Shown here: positions 1 to 5,709 of the stretch, piece by piece
Numbering within the stretch: the first letter of the stretch is position 1
How the letters are laid out: every line of letters begins with the position of its first letter
From: Polyangiaceae bacterium
GTDB taxonomy: Bacteria; Myxococcota_A; Polyangia; Polyangiales; Polyangiaceae
Direction: 5' to 3'
NCBI GenBank assembly: GCA_025934595.1
Contig: JAICXU010000168.1
Coordinates: forward strand, 1-6,907
Length of the DNA: 6,907 nucleotides
Notes under the pieces: generated by a model
Told to the model about the DNA's origin: nothing
What the model saw: only the letters and a program-made list of their open reading frames with translations
The model's database searches: none
Made by a program: the position numbers and the translations under genes

Positions 1-249
1 AATGCGTGCGGGGCACAGATGAAGGCCAGCGGCGGCGGAGGCGCGCGCGGCGTCGAGGCCAGCGTATCGCTCGATGCGGATGGCTCGTTCAGCGGCGCAA
101 ACGTGAAGCTCGGCTCCGCGGACCGGAGCGGCTGCACGGGAACATGGGACGCCTCGGCGTCCACGCTCACGATCGATTGCGGCGGCACGGGGAGCTCGCA
201 GAGCTGCGTCGTGACCTTGACGCGCACGAGCACGACCAGCTGCAACTGA
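1..249 (+). CDS. C-terminal fragment of a secreted or surface protein, hypothetical (5' end outside window)
   Basis: The frame is open from base 1 and ends at TGA 247-249, so only the last 82 residues are visible. The fragment is rich in Gly, Ser, Thr and Asp and has alternating hydrophobic residues (ASVSLDADGSFSG, GTWDASASTLTIDC). This pattern suggests the last strands of a small beta-sandwich or beta-barrel. Five cysteines, including the penultimate residue, fit a disulfide-bonded exported domain. An internal ATG at 19 exists but lies within the domain and has no ribosome binding site, so it is not taken as the start. I do not recognise a family. An extracytoplasmic location is inferred from the cysteines and composition. 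The gene ends 205 bp before the next gene on the same strand. Reading frame confidence is good; functional confidence is low. Confidence 0.6.
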   Translation, partial: NACGAQMKASGGGGARGVEASVSLDADGSFSGANVKLGSADRSGCTGTWDASASTLTIDCGGTGSSQSCVVTLTRTSTTSCN

Positions 250-305
250 CGCGCAGACCCTGCGAAAACACCGGTGCGCGCCCGGATCGGCCCCAAAATC
301 CGAGC

Positions 306-317
306 CTGCCGCGGCAG
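306..317. repeat. 12-bp perfect palindrome in the 250-454 spacer
   Basis: CTGCCGCGGCAG reads identically on both strands and sits 57 bp after the stop of the upstream gene. It is followed on the plus strand by an A run, not a T run, so it does not look like an intrinsic terminator for the plus-strand gene. It could be a protein-binding site or a chance GC-rich palindrome. The rest of 250-366 shows only a short CGCAG/CTGCG inverted repeat just after the stop and an A-rich, purine-rich stretch at about 318-341. Confidence 0.3.
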
Positions 318-357
318 AAAAACGCCGAAAAGAAGGCAGAAGCGGATGTGATTCGCG

Positions 358-380
358 TAGAATGGGACGCGGCGCCGCGT
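358..380 (+). promoter_or_regulatory. Candidate -10 box followed by a 14-bp perfect palindrome, upstream of the lipoprotein gene
   Basis: TAGAAT at 358-363 matches the sigma-70 -10 consensus at 5 of 6 positions. It is followed at 367-380 by ACGCGGCGCCGCGT, a perfect palindrome that would cover the expected transcription start. No good -35 box lies 16-18 bp upstream. Just downstream, 380-412 is notably AT-rich for this genome and contains further weak promoter-like words. An operator or a 5'-end mRNA hairpin would both fit. The 5' leader would be roughly 85 nt. This is pattern-based only. Confidence 0.3.
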
Positions 381-454
381 TCAATTTCGACATATCTGAA
401 TATCTTGGATTAGGCTGCCGTCCAAGAAGTCTCACTTTTCGGAGGGAGCCCATA

Positions 455-820
455 ATGATGAAGAAAGCTTTCGCAATCACCGCAGCAGCCATTCTTGCAG
501 GCAGCATGATGTTCGCCTGTTCGAGCTCGTCCGACGCAGCCAGCGCGGCCGCGAACGGCGATTGCCCCGCAGTCGGCTCGAAGGTCTGCTCGGCGGACGA
601 TGCGGTCACGCAAGACGAGGTCGATCAGTGCAACAAATCCAAGTCCGACGCGACCTGCGGCAGCAAGTACGTCGATTACCTCAAGTGTGCCGGCTCGAAT
701 GCCAAGTGCGGCTCCGACAACAAGGTCGACGGCACGGCGCTTCTGCAAGCGTGCGGCACCCAGTACCAAGCCTACTCGACCTGCCTCCAGGGCGAGCAGG
801 GTGGCGGCGACGGCGGCTGA
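455..820 (+). CDS. Small Cys-rich lipoprotein with duplicated CX9C motif
   Basis: Start chosen at ATG 455 because GGAGGG at 441-446 lies 8 nt upstream, and translation from there gives a classic signal peptide. The 121-residue product has MMKK, a hydrophobic stretch (residues 5-20), and a lipobox-like MMFAC with the lipidated Cys at 22, followed by a Ser-rich tether. The mature part has eight further cysteines (37, 45, 59, 68, 78, 85, 100, 110), enough for four disulfides. Two segments are clearly related: CGSKYVDYLKC (68-78) and CGTQYQAYSTC (100-110), each a CX9C with matching Tyr positions. This suggests a helical hairpin held by disulfides. The Gly-rich tail ends in GGGDGG. Residues 23-24 are Ser-Ser, not Asp, so outer-membrane sorting is plausible. 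No known family is recognised; small Cys-rich lipoproteins of this style are common in myxobacteria. The gene stands alone between an upstream spacer and a strong terminator. Confidence 0.85.
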   Translation: MMKKAFAITAAAILAGSMMFACSSSSDAASAAANGDCPAVGSKVCSADDAVTQDEVDQCNKSKSDATCGSKYVDYLKCAGSNAKCGSDNKVDGTALLQACGTQYQAYSTCLQGEQGGGDGG

Positions 821-840
821 TTTTCGCCCCTTTCGCAAAG

Positions 841-876
841 ACGCGGTCGGCTTTCGAGCCGGCCGCGTTTTTTTTT
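841..876 (+). terminator. Rho-independent terminator of the lipoprotein gene
   Basis: A 12-bp stem (841-852 with 857-868, one G-U pair) encloses a TTCG tetraloop and runs into nine T residues at 868-876. It begins 20 bp after the lipoprotein stop. There is no matching T run on the other strand, so it should act mainly on plus-strand transcripts, not on the Nudix gene arriving from the other side. Confidence 0.92.
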
Positions 877-910
877 GAGCGAGCTAGGCTTGCTCGCGTC
901 CGGCTAGGAC

Positions 911-1309
911 TCAGCTCACGCCGAGCAGCTTGTTCATCGACGCCTCGTCGGCGGGCGTGAACGGATATTGATCGAACTCGGCGCTCGCTACCCACTTGAA
1001 CGCCGAGACGGCGCGCGGCTCGAGCTTCTCGGAGACGAGCGTGCACTCGTAGAGAAAGAGATCGACGACGTAGTGCTCGTAGGGATGGCTGACGAAGCTG
1101 ATGAGCTTTCCCGCCTCGATGTCCGCGCCGAGGCGATGCTTCACCTCGCGCTTCAAGGCTTGCACGTCGGTCTCGCCTTCCTCGACGCGTCCGCCGGGAA
1201 ACTCCCACATGAGCGGGAGCACCGCCGTCGCGCGACGTTGCGTGATGAGATATTTTCCGCCCTGCTCCAAGACGGCGGCGACGACACGAATCGTGCGCGG
1301 TGTGCTCAT
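911..1309 (-). CDS. Nudix-family (MutT-like) protein with degenerate Nudix box
   Basis: This 132-residue protein has the single-domain length of MutT-type Nudix hydrolases, which cleave nucleoside diphosphates linked to another moiety, classically 8-oxo-dGTP. WEFPGG (35-40) leads into the Nudix box: G40, E46, R54, E55 and G61 are at the expected positions. The box differs where two glutamates normally sit in REUXEEXGU: residues 58-59 are His-Arg. In MutT those glutamates bind the catalytic metal, so activity may be weak, altered or lost; E55 remains and E97 may match the distal metal ligand. ATG 1309 is preceded by a purine-rich AAGGGGCGGG. The gene starts 24 bp after the stop of the zinc-ribbon/FHA gene on the same strand, so co-transcription is likely. 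Family assignment is firm; substrate unknown. It could be a nucleotide-binding regulator rather than an enzyme. Confidence 0.88.
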   Translation of the reverse strand: MSTPRTIRVVAAVLEQGGKYLITQRRATAVLPLMWEFPGGRVEEGETDVQALKREVKHRLGADIEAGKLISFVSHPYEHYVVDLFLYECTLVSEKLEPRAVSAFKWVASAEFDQYPFTPADEASMNKLLGVS

Positions 1310-1333
1310 GTTCCCGCCCCTTGGTCTCGACTC

Positions 1334-2428
1334 TTAGAGAGTCACGCGGAAAAGTTGCTGACCCATCAAGAGCACGTCGCCGGTCTGCACTTCGACCTCT
1401 TCGTAGATGCGAATGAAGGTGCCGTTCGAGCTGCCGAGATCGGTGAGCGTGAGCTTTTGGCCATCCCACGCGAGATGGCAGTGAAGGCCCGACACGTAGC
1501 CGTCCTCGGGGAAGAGAACGTCGCCGCGCTCGCGTCCGAGATGAATGCCGTGCTCGGGGATCGGAAATGCGTTGCCCGTCGTGTCGCGTCCGATGACGAG
1601 CGCGATGCGACCGATGTAGCCCTTCGACGGGGCGCCGAGACGCTCGACGCCATCTTGTCCTGCGGGCTGCGAGACGAGCGGCTCGAACCGGATGATTTCT
1701 TGTCCGATGCGGAACACGTCGTTCGGATTGAGCGTGACCGGAACGTCGCGCGCGAGCTTGCGATACACGCCGTTCAGCGAGTTCTCGTCCTTGACGTGAA
1801 GCTTCTTCGCGCCGGGCTGCCGGAACGTCGCGTGCTTCGGCGAGAGATAGCTGTCGCCCGAAAAAATCGCGCCCGAATCGCGACCGAGCGTGACCGTGCC
1901 TGCGGGAAGCGTGTACGAGCCCGCTTCACTGCCGTCCGCGCGAAGCGCCGTGAGCACGACGCCGCCTGCGGGCGCCGGTGCGGCCGATGCCGGAGCGGCA
2001 GCAGCTTTGGCCGGTCCAAGCCGGAATCCGCACGATCCACAGAAGACGTTGTTCGGCGCGTTTTGATGTCCGCATTGCGGGCACGCGGTCGTCCCGGAGG
2101 TGGAGACGACACCCGACGTGGCGGATGAAGACGCGACCGGTCCGGGAGATGCGAGCGGTGCGGCGCCGATCCCTTGTTGCGAAGGTTGCTCGGAGGGACC
2201 GAATCCGCCGCCGCCATGACCTTGCGGCGTCGTGGGCACCGGATCCTTCTGCACTCCCGGTGCGGAGCCTGGTGTACCGGGCGCGACCTTCGCCGCGGGT
2301 ATTCCCTGCGGAGGCGTGTTCGACGAGAATGGCTTCGGCGCGGCATCACGAGGAAGCTCTGCGCCGCACCCCAGGCAGAACTTGTAATGGTCCTGGTTTT
2401 CTTTGCCGCACTTCGGACAGCTGATCAC
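1334..2428 (-). CDS. Double zinc-ribbon, double FHA-domain protein
   Basis: The 364-residue product is built of two zinc ribbons and two forkhead-associated domains. Zinc ribbon 1 has C4, C7, C18, C21; zinc ribbon 2 has C116, C119, C130, C133. They are separated by a disordered Pro/Gly/Ser/Ala linker (about 28-112), and a second Ala/Pro linker (138-156) leads to FHA1 (about 158-250) and FHA2 (about 271-364). FHA domains bind phosphothreonine peptides. The binding residues are present in both: G182-R183, S196, H199, N219-G220 in FHA1 and G298-R299, S313, H316, N335-G336 in FHA2. There is no signal peptide or membrane segment, so it is cytoplasmic. The start is GTG 2428 with GGAGG (plus-strand 2437-2441) 8 nt upstream, giving a Cys motif immediately at the N-terminus. 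A role as adaptor for Ser/Thr kinase signalling is inferred from the family. It is followed closely by the Nudix gene. Confidence 0.9.
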   Translation of the reverse strand: MISCPKCGKENQDHYKFCLGCGAELPRDAAPKPFSSNTPPQGIPAAKVAPGTPGSAPGVQKDPVPTTPQGHGGGGFGPSEQPSQQGIGAAPLASPGPVASSSATSGVVSTSGTTACPQCGHQNAPNNVFCGSCGFRLGPAKAAAAPASAAPAPAGGVVLTALRADGSEAGSYTLPAGTVTLGRDSGAIFSGDSYLSPKHATFRQPGAKKLHVKDENSLNGVYRKLARDVPVTLNPNDVFRIGQEIIRFEPLVSQPAGQDGVERLGAPSKGYIGRIALVIGRDTTGNAFPIPEHGIHLGRERGDVLFPEDGYVSGLHCHLAWDGQKLTLTDLGSSNGTFIRIYEEVEVQTGDVLLMGQQLFRVTL

Positions 2429-2574
2429 GCCTAAGGCCTCCGGTACTCGCCCGTCATACAGCGCGCAGGCTTGCGCGCGGCCGGACGAGCCGCCGAAGTA
2501 TCGCCGGTCCTCGCAAAGGGGGTCAAGCCGAATGGCTGTTTCAAAGGGCAGGGGGTCGTGTTAGTTCCGTCCGC
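2429..2574. promoter_or_regulatory. Divergent intergenic region between the FHA and cyclophilin genes
   Basis: These 146 bp separate two divergently transcribed genes and so should carry both promoters. A clear Shine-Dalgarno for the minus-strand gene (GGAGG) lies at 2437-2441. An inverted repeat, GCGCGCA at 2461-2467 and TGCGCGC at 2472-2478 with a 4-nt loop, lies 33 bp from the minus-strand start and could be an operator or leader hairpin. No convincing -35/-10 pair was found for either direction. The cyclophilin side has a G-run at 2551-2555, too far from the ATG to be a normal ribosome binding site. Confidence 0.45.
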
Positions 2575-3150
2575 ATGCCTGAAGCCCAATTTCCCGCAAT
2601 CCAGGTCCCCGGAACAGGTCAGCTCTACGCGCGATTCGTCACGTCGATGGGCAATATCGTCATCGCGCTCGAAGAGCAGCGCGCCCCGAACACCGTCAAA
2701 AACTTCGTCGGGCTCGCCACCGGCACGCAGGAGTGGAAACACCCGCGCACGGGCGAGACGCACCAAGGCAAAGGCCTCTACGACGGCACGGTCTTCCATC
2801 GCGTGATCCAAGACTTCATGGTGCAAGGCGGCGATCCGCTCGGACAAGGAACCGGCGGCCCCGGCTATCGCTTCAAGGACGAGTTTCATCCGGAGCTTCG
2901 CCACGACAAGCCGGGCGTGCTCTCGATGGCGAACTCCGGCCCGAACACGAACGGCTCGCAGTTTTTCATCACCGAAAAACCGACGCCGTGGCTCGACAAT
3001 CGCCACTCGGTGTTCGGTCACGCCGTCGTCGGCGCCGATCTCGTCGCGAAGATCACGCGCGTGCCGAAGAGCGCGGGCGATCGTCCGCAGCAAGACGTCG
3101 TGCTCCAAAAGGTCGAAATTTTCCGCTCGCCGGCTCCGCCCACGAACTGA
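2575..3150 (+). CDS. Cyclophilin-type peptidyl-prolyl cis-trans isomerase
   Basis: This 191-residue protein is a single cyclophilin domain, catalysing cis-trans isomerisation of Xaa-Pro bonds during protein folding. The hallmark blocks are present: FHRVI (74-78) with the catalytic Arg at 76, FMVQGGDP (81-88), NTNGSQFFIT (124-133) and WLDNRHSVFG (139-148). Residues matching the human cyclophilin A active site (R55, F60, Q63, W121, H126) are R76, F81, Q84, W139 and H144. A Trp at the W121 position is typical of eukaryote-like, cyclosporin-binding forms; many bacterial enzymes differ there. Residues 50-68 form a longer loop than in short bacterial PpiB. No signal peptide is seen, so it is expected in the cytoplasm. 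ATG 2575 is the best start, although no good ribosome binding site precedes it. Its stop faces that of the CHAD gene 22 bp away. The assignment is secure; cellular clients are unknown. Confidence 0.95.
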   Translation: MPEAQFPAIQVPGTGQLYARFVTSMGNIVIALEEQRAPNTVKNFVGLATGTQEWKHPRTGETHQGKGLYDGTVFHRVIQDFMVQGGDPLGQGTGGPGYRFKDEFHPELRHDKPGVLSMANSGPNTNGSQFFITEKPTPWLDNRHSVFGHAVVGADLVAKITRVPKSAGDRPQQDVVLQKVEIFRSPAPPTN

Positions 3151-3172
3151 TCGCGACGTCCTTCATCGATCG

Positions 3173-3997
3173 CTAAATGAAGAGCGGCTCCTCTTGCGGA
3201 GCCATCGGATGCATCTCGGCTTCGAACGCGGCGATCTTTTCCGCGCGCCTGGCCACGAGCTTTTCTTTCATGTGCTGGCGTGAGGGCTCGTCCATGCCGC
3301 GCGCGCGCGCGAGCGTCACGAGCGCGACGTCGACGTCGTGCACGTGTCCCAAGATCTTCTGCATTTTCTCCGCCGGCTCTTTCAGCGCGCGCAAATCCGC
3401 GGGCAAGACCTCCGCGAACGTCTCCACCGTGTAGCGAAGACCTTTGAACGCGATGCGAAGCTCGTGCATCGCTTCGACGTCGTCCGTCTTCGCGTCGCGA
3501 TGGCTGTCGACTTCTTTGCGCGCGCGATCGACGCATTTTCGACTGAATTTTTCGAGGTTCCAGCTCTTGTCGGGTTTCGCCGGCAACGTCAGCAGCGCGC
3601 CGAGCAAGTGACGCGCGCGCCGAAGGTCGCCTGCCTCGATGACGTGCATCACCGATTTGTGCAGCGCTCGCTTTCGCGTCGCGCGTTTCGCGAGCCACTC
3701 TTTCGCGGGCGCGTCCTCGACCTTCAGCGCGCGAAATGTTTCCTCGAGCGCCTCTTCGTCGCGCAAATTTCCCGTCGCGCTTTGGGCTTGGCGAAACGCT
3801 TCGCGCACGGCGTCGGTGTAGAAGCGACCGAACACCGGCCGCGCGAGCTTCAGCACGATGCGCAGCTTGCGGATCGTGACGCGGAGATCGTGCACCGCCT
3901 CGTCGTCCGATTTTTCCTGCACGCGTTTGATCTCGCTCGGTAGCTCGTGATCGAGCGTGCGGAGCTTCTTCGTGAGAAAGAGCGCGGTGGTCGTCAT
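3173..3997 (-). CDS. CHAD-domain protein
   Basis: The 274-residue product is a stand-alone CHAD domain, an all-helical fold known to bind polyphosphate and often found with CYTH triphosphatases. Two related halves are visible. The first has VHDLRVTIRKLR (35-46) and GNLRDEEAL (76-84); the second has MHELRIAFKGLRY (177-189) and LGHVHDVDV (216-224). Conserved basic residues H36, R39, R43, K44, R46 and H178, R181, K185, R188 line the anion-binding surface in known family members. The protein is highly charged with no signal peptide or membrane helix. Its ATG overlaps the RNase J stop by 4 bp (ATGA, 3994-3997), so it is likely translationally coupled to RNase J. No CYTH partner is present in the window. 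The stop is TAG. The domain call is firm; a role alongside RNase J is inference. Confidence 0.9.
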   Translation of the reverse strand: MTTTALFLTKKLRTLDHELPSEIKRVQEKSDDEAVHDLRVTIRKLRIVLKLARPVFGRFYTDAVREAFRQAQSATGNLRDEEALEETFRALKVEDAPAKEWLAKRATRKRALHKSVMHVIEAGDLRRARHLLGALLTLPAKPDKSWNLEKFSRKCVDRARKEVDSHRDAKTDDVEAMHELRIAFKGLRYTVETFAEVLPADLRALKEPAEKMQKILGHVHDVDVALVTLARARGMDEPSRQHMKEKLVARRAEKIAAFEAEMHPMAPQEEPLFI

Positions 3998-5685
3998 GAG
4001 CTCGTGCTCTCGCGCATGACCGTCACCATCGTGACCGGCTTCACACCGAGGTCTTTGACGATCGCGCGTCGTACGGCGAGCCTCACCGCCTCGGCGATGG
4101 CTTCGTCGCTCGCGTTCGCGACGACCGAGGAGCTCGCCGCTCGATTTGCGGCAAATTCAGCCGATTTCAGCGTCTCCGAGGGCGCCTCGCGATCGACCAC
4201 GCCGCGCGTCTGCATCGAGATTTCGATCTGGCGCCCGATGCGCACGAACACCGCGACGACTCCGGTTTCGGCGATCGCCGCGCGATCCTTCAATACGGCC
4301 GGAGGAACGGCGTGACCTTCGCAGTTGTAGACGCGACCGCTCGTCACGCTGCCGACGTTCGTGAGCGATCCTTCGCGTGTGATCTCGGCGACGGCGCCGT
4401 TCTCGATCACGAGCACGTTCGCGACGCCGGCGTCACGCGCGAGCTCGGCGTGTCGCGAGAGGTGATGCAACGTGCCGTGCAGCGGAATGAACGCGCGAGG
4501 CCGCGTGAGCTCGATCATCTTTCGCTGCTCGCCGCGATGGGCGTGGCCGCTCACATGGAGATCGCGGTCGGTGGCGCGCGATCGCACCTCGACACCGCGA
4601 CGAACGAGATCGCCCATCATCCGATACACCTCGGGCTCGTTGCCCGGAATGATGCGGCTCGAAAACGCGACGACGTCGCCCGATTGCAGGGAAAAATCAG
4701 GGTGATCGCCGCGTGCGAGCCGCGAGAGAGCCGCGCGCGTTTCAGCCTGCGTGCCCGTGGCGATGCCGAGAATTTTTTCGCGCGGCAATTCGTGAGCGCG
4801 CTCGGCCGCCCACGTGAGATCGCTCGGCCACGACAGATACCCCGTCGCGTTCGCCACTTCCTTGTGCATGCTCACGCTGCGACCGAGCGGCACGATCTTT
4901 CTTCCGGCGGCGAGCGCGATCTCTCCGAGGAGCCGAAGGCGATGCACGTTCGACGCGAAGATCGCGACGACGACCGCGCCCTTCGCGTGACGCACGATCG
5001 CATCGAGCTTCTCGGATACGTCGCGCTCGTCTCCCGCGCGGCCTTCGGAGTCGATGTTCGTGGAGTCCGACATGAGGAGCGTCACGCCTCGGTCGCCGAG
5101 CTCGCGCAGGCGCGCTTCGTCGAAGGCTTCGCCGTCGGTCGGTCGCTCGTCGATTTTGAAATCGCCCGTGTGCAGGATCGTTCCGGCCGCGGTATCGATC
5201 GCGAGCGCAGTGGCGTCGGCGATCGAATGCGTGACGCGGATGGGCTCGACCACGAAGGGTCCGACCTCGAATTTCTTTCGCACCTCGGTCTCGATCAGAT
5301 GCGCGTGCTCGAGCACCTCGAACTCGCCGAGCTTCTCGCGCACCAGCGCGAGCGCATACTTCGGCCCCCACACCGGAACGTCGAAACGCCGTAAAAAATA
5401 GGGGATCGCGCCGATGTGATCTTCGTGACCGTGCGTCACGAAGATGCCGGCGATGCGATCGCGATATGCGTCGAGGGCCGAAAATTCCGGGTGAATCACG
5501 TCCACGCCGAGCCCCCGCGAATCGAACGTCACGCCGCAATCGACCAGCATGACGCGCCCGTCCTGCTCGATCGCCAGGCAATTCATCCCGACCTCGCCGA
5601 GGCCTCCGAGCGCGAAAACGCGCACCGCGAGCGAGCCCGTTCGGCGCGCGTCGAGAGGCGGCGATGAGGGGGATTGCGATGTCAC
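3994..5685 (-). CDS. rnj: Ribonuclease J
   Basis: This 563-residue protein matches RNase J in length and order: metallo-beta-lactamase core, inserted beta-CASP domain and a C-terminal domain (about 450-563). RNase J is a zinc-dependent endoribonuclease and 5'-to-3' exoribonuclease in mRNA turnover and RNA maturation. The metal motif is HGHEDH (85-90), with further ligands H153 (THS) and D175 (TGDF); SDSTN (206-210), FASNVHR (243-249), SGHAH (379-383) and PLHG (401-404, H403) complete the active site. The PLHG motif is followed by Thr instead of the Glu usual in Bacillus RNase J1. Start is GTG 5685, preceded by GGGAGGGG, with an 18-residue N-terminal extension before the first strand. It is the first gene of an operon with the CHAD gene. 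The facing ATPase gene begins only 24 bp away. All catalytic residues expected for activity are seen. Confidence 0.95.
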   Translation of the reverse strand: MTSQSPSSPPLDARRTGSLAVRVFALGGLGEVGMNCLAIEQDGRVMLVDCGVTFDSRGLGVDVIHPEFSALDAYRDRIAGIFVTHGHEDHIGAIPYFLRRFDVPVWGPKYALALVREKLGEFEVLEHAHLIETEVRKKFEVGPFVVEPIRVTHSIADATALAIDTAAGTILHTGDFKIDERPTDGEAFDEARLRELGDRGVTLLMSDSTNIDSEGRAGDERDVSEKLDAIVRHAKGAVVVAIFASNVHRLRLLGEIALAAGRKIVPLGRSVSMHKEVANATGYLSWPSDLTWAAERAHELPREKILGIATGTQAETRAALSRLARGDHPDFSLQSGDVVAFSSRIIPGNEPEVYRMMGDLVRRGVEVRSRATDRDLHVSGHAHRGEQRKMIELTRPRAFIPLHGTLHHLSRHAELARDAGVANVLVIENGAVAEITREGSLTNVGSVTSGRVYNCEGHAVPPAVLKDRAAIAETGVVAVFVRIGRQIEISMQTRGVVDREAPSETLKSAEFAANRAASSSVVANASDEAIAEAVRLAVRRAIVKDLGVKPVTMVTVMRESTSS

Positions 5686-5702
5686 GGCCCCTCCCTTATC
5701 AC
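5674..5702 (+). promoter_or_regulatory. Candidate sigma-70-type promoter for the ArsA-like ATPase gene
   Basis: TTGCGA at 5674-5679 (4 of 6 to the -35 consensus) and TATCAC at 5697-5702 (4 of 6 to the -10) are separated by 17 bp. Transcription would begin near 5709-5710, at or beside the GTG start codon of the ATPase, which lacks an upstream Shine-Dalgarno. A leaderless mRNA would follow. The -35 box lies inside the first codons of RNase J on the other strand. On the minus strand, TAAAGT (5706-5701) is a possible -10 for RNase J, without a clear -35. Confidence 0.4.
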
Positions 5703-5709
5703 TTTAGGG

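Noticed and set aside
362..454. Upstream extension of the lipoprotein gene to ATG 362
   Set aside because: The extension would bury the signal peptide behind 31 residues, and the good Shine-Dalgarno is placed for ATG 455.
879..897. Inverted repeat GCGAGC/GCTCGC between the lipoprotein terminator and the Nudix stop, considered as a Nudix terminator
   Set aside because: On the minus strand the 6-bp stem is followed by A residues rather than a T run, so it does not fit an intrinsic terminator.
968..2128. Long open frame on the plus strand opposite the Nudix and FHA genes
   Set aside because: It lies antisense to two genes with recognised domains. Its Arg/Ala/Glu-rich translation is the usual by-product of GC-rich codon use, and it shows no recognisable domain.
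4312..5394. Long open frame on the plus strand opposite RNase J
   Set aside because: It is antisense to a complete RNase J with all catalytic motifs, has low-information Arg/Asp-rich composition, and has no ribosome binding site I could identify.
3994..5685. Thr after PLHG in RNase J as a sign of inactivation
   Set aside because: All metal ligands, including the C-terminal His, are present. The replaced Glu is not one of them, so this is probably lineage variation.
5674..5709. TTG start at 5674 for the ArsA-like ATPase
   Set aside because: It would overlap RNase J by 12 bp, has no properly spaced ribosome binding site, and adds 12 residues before a P-loop that normally lies very near the N-terminus.
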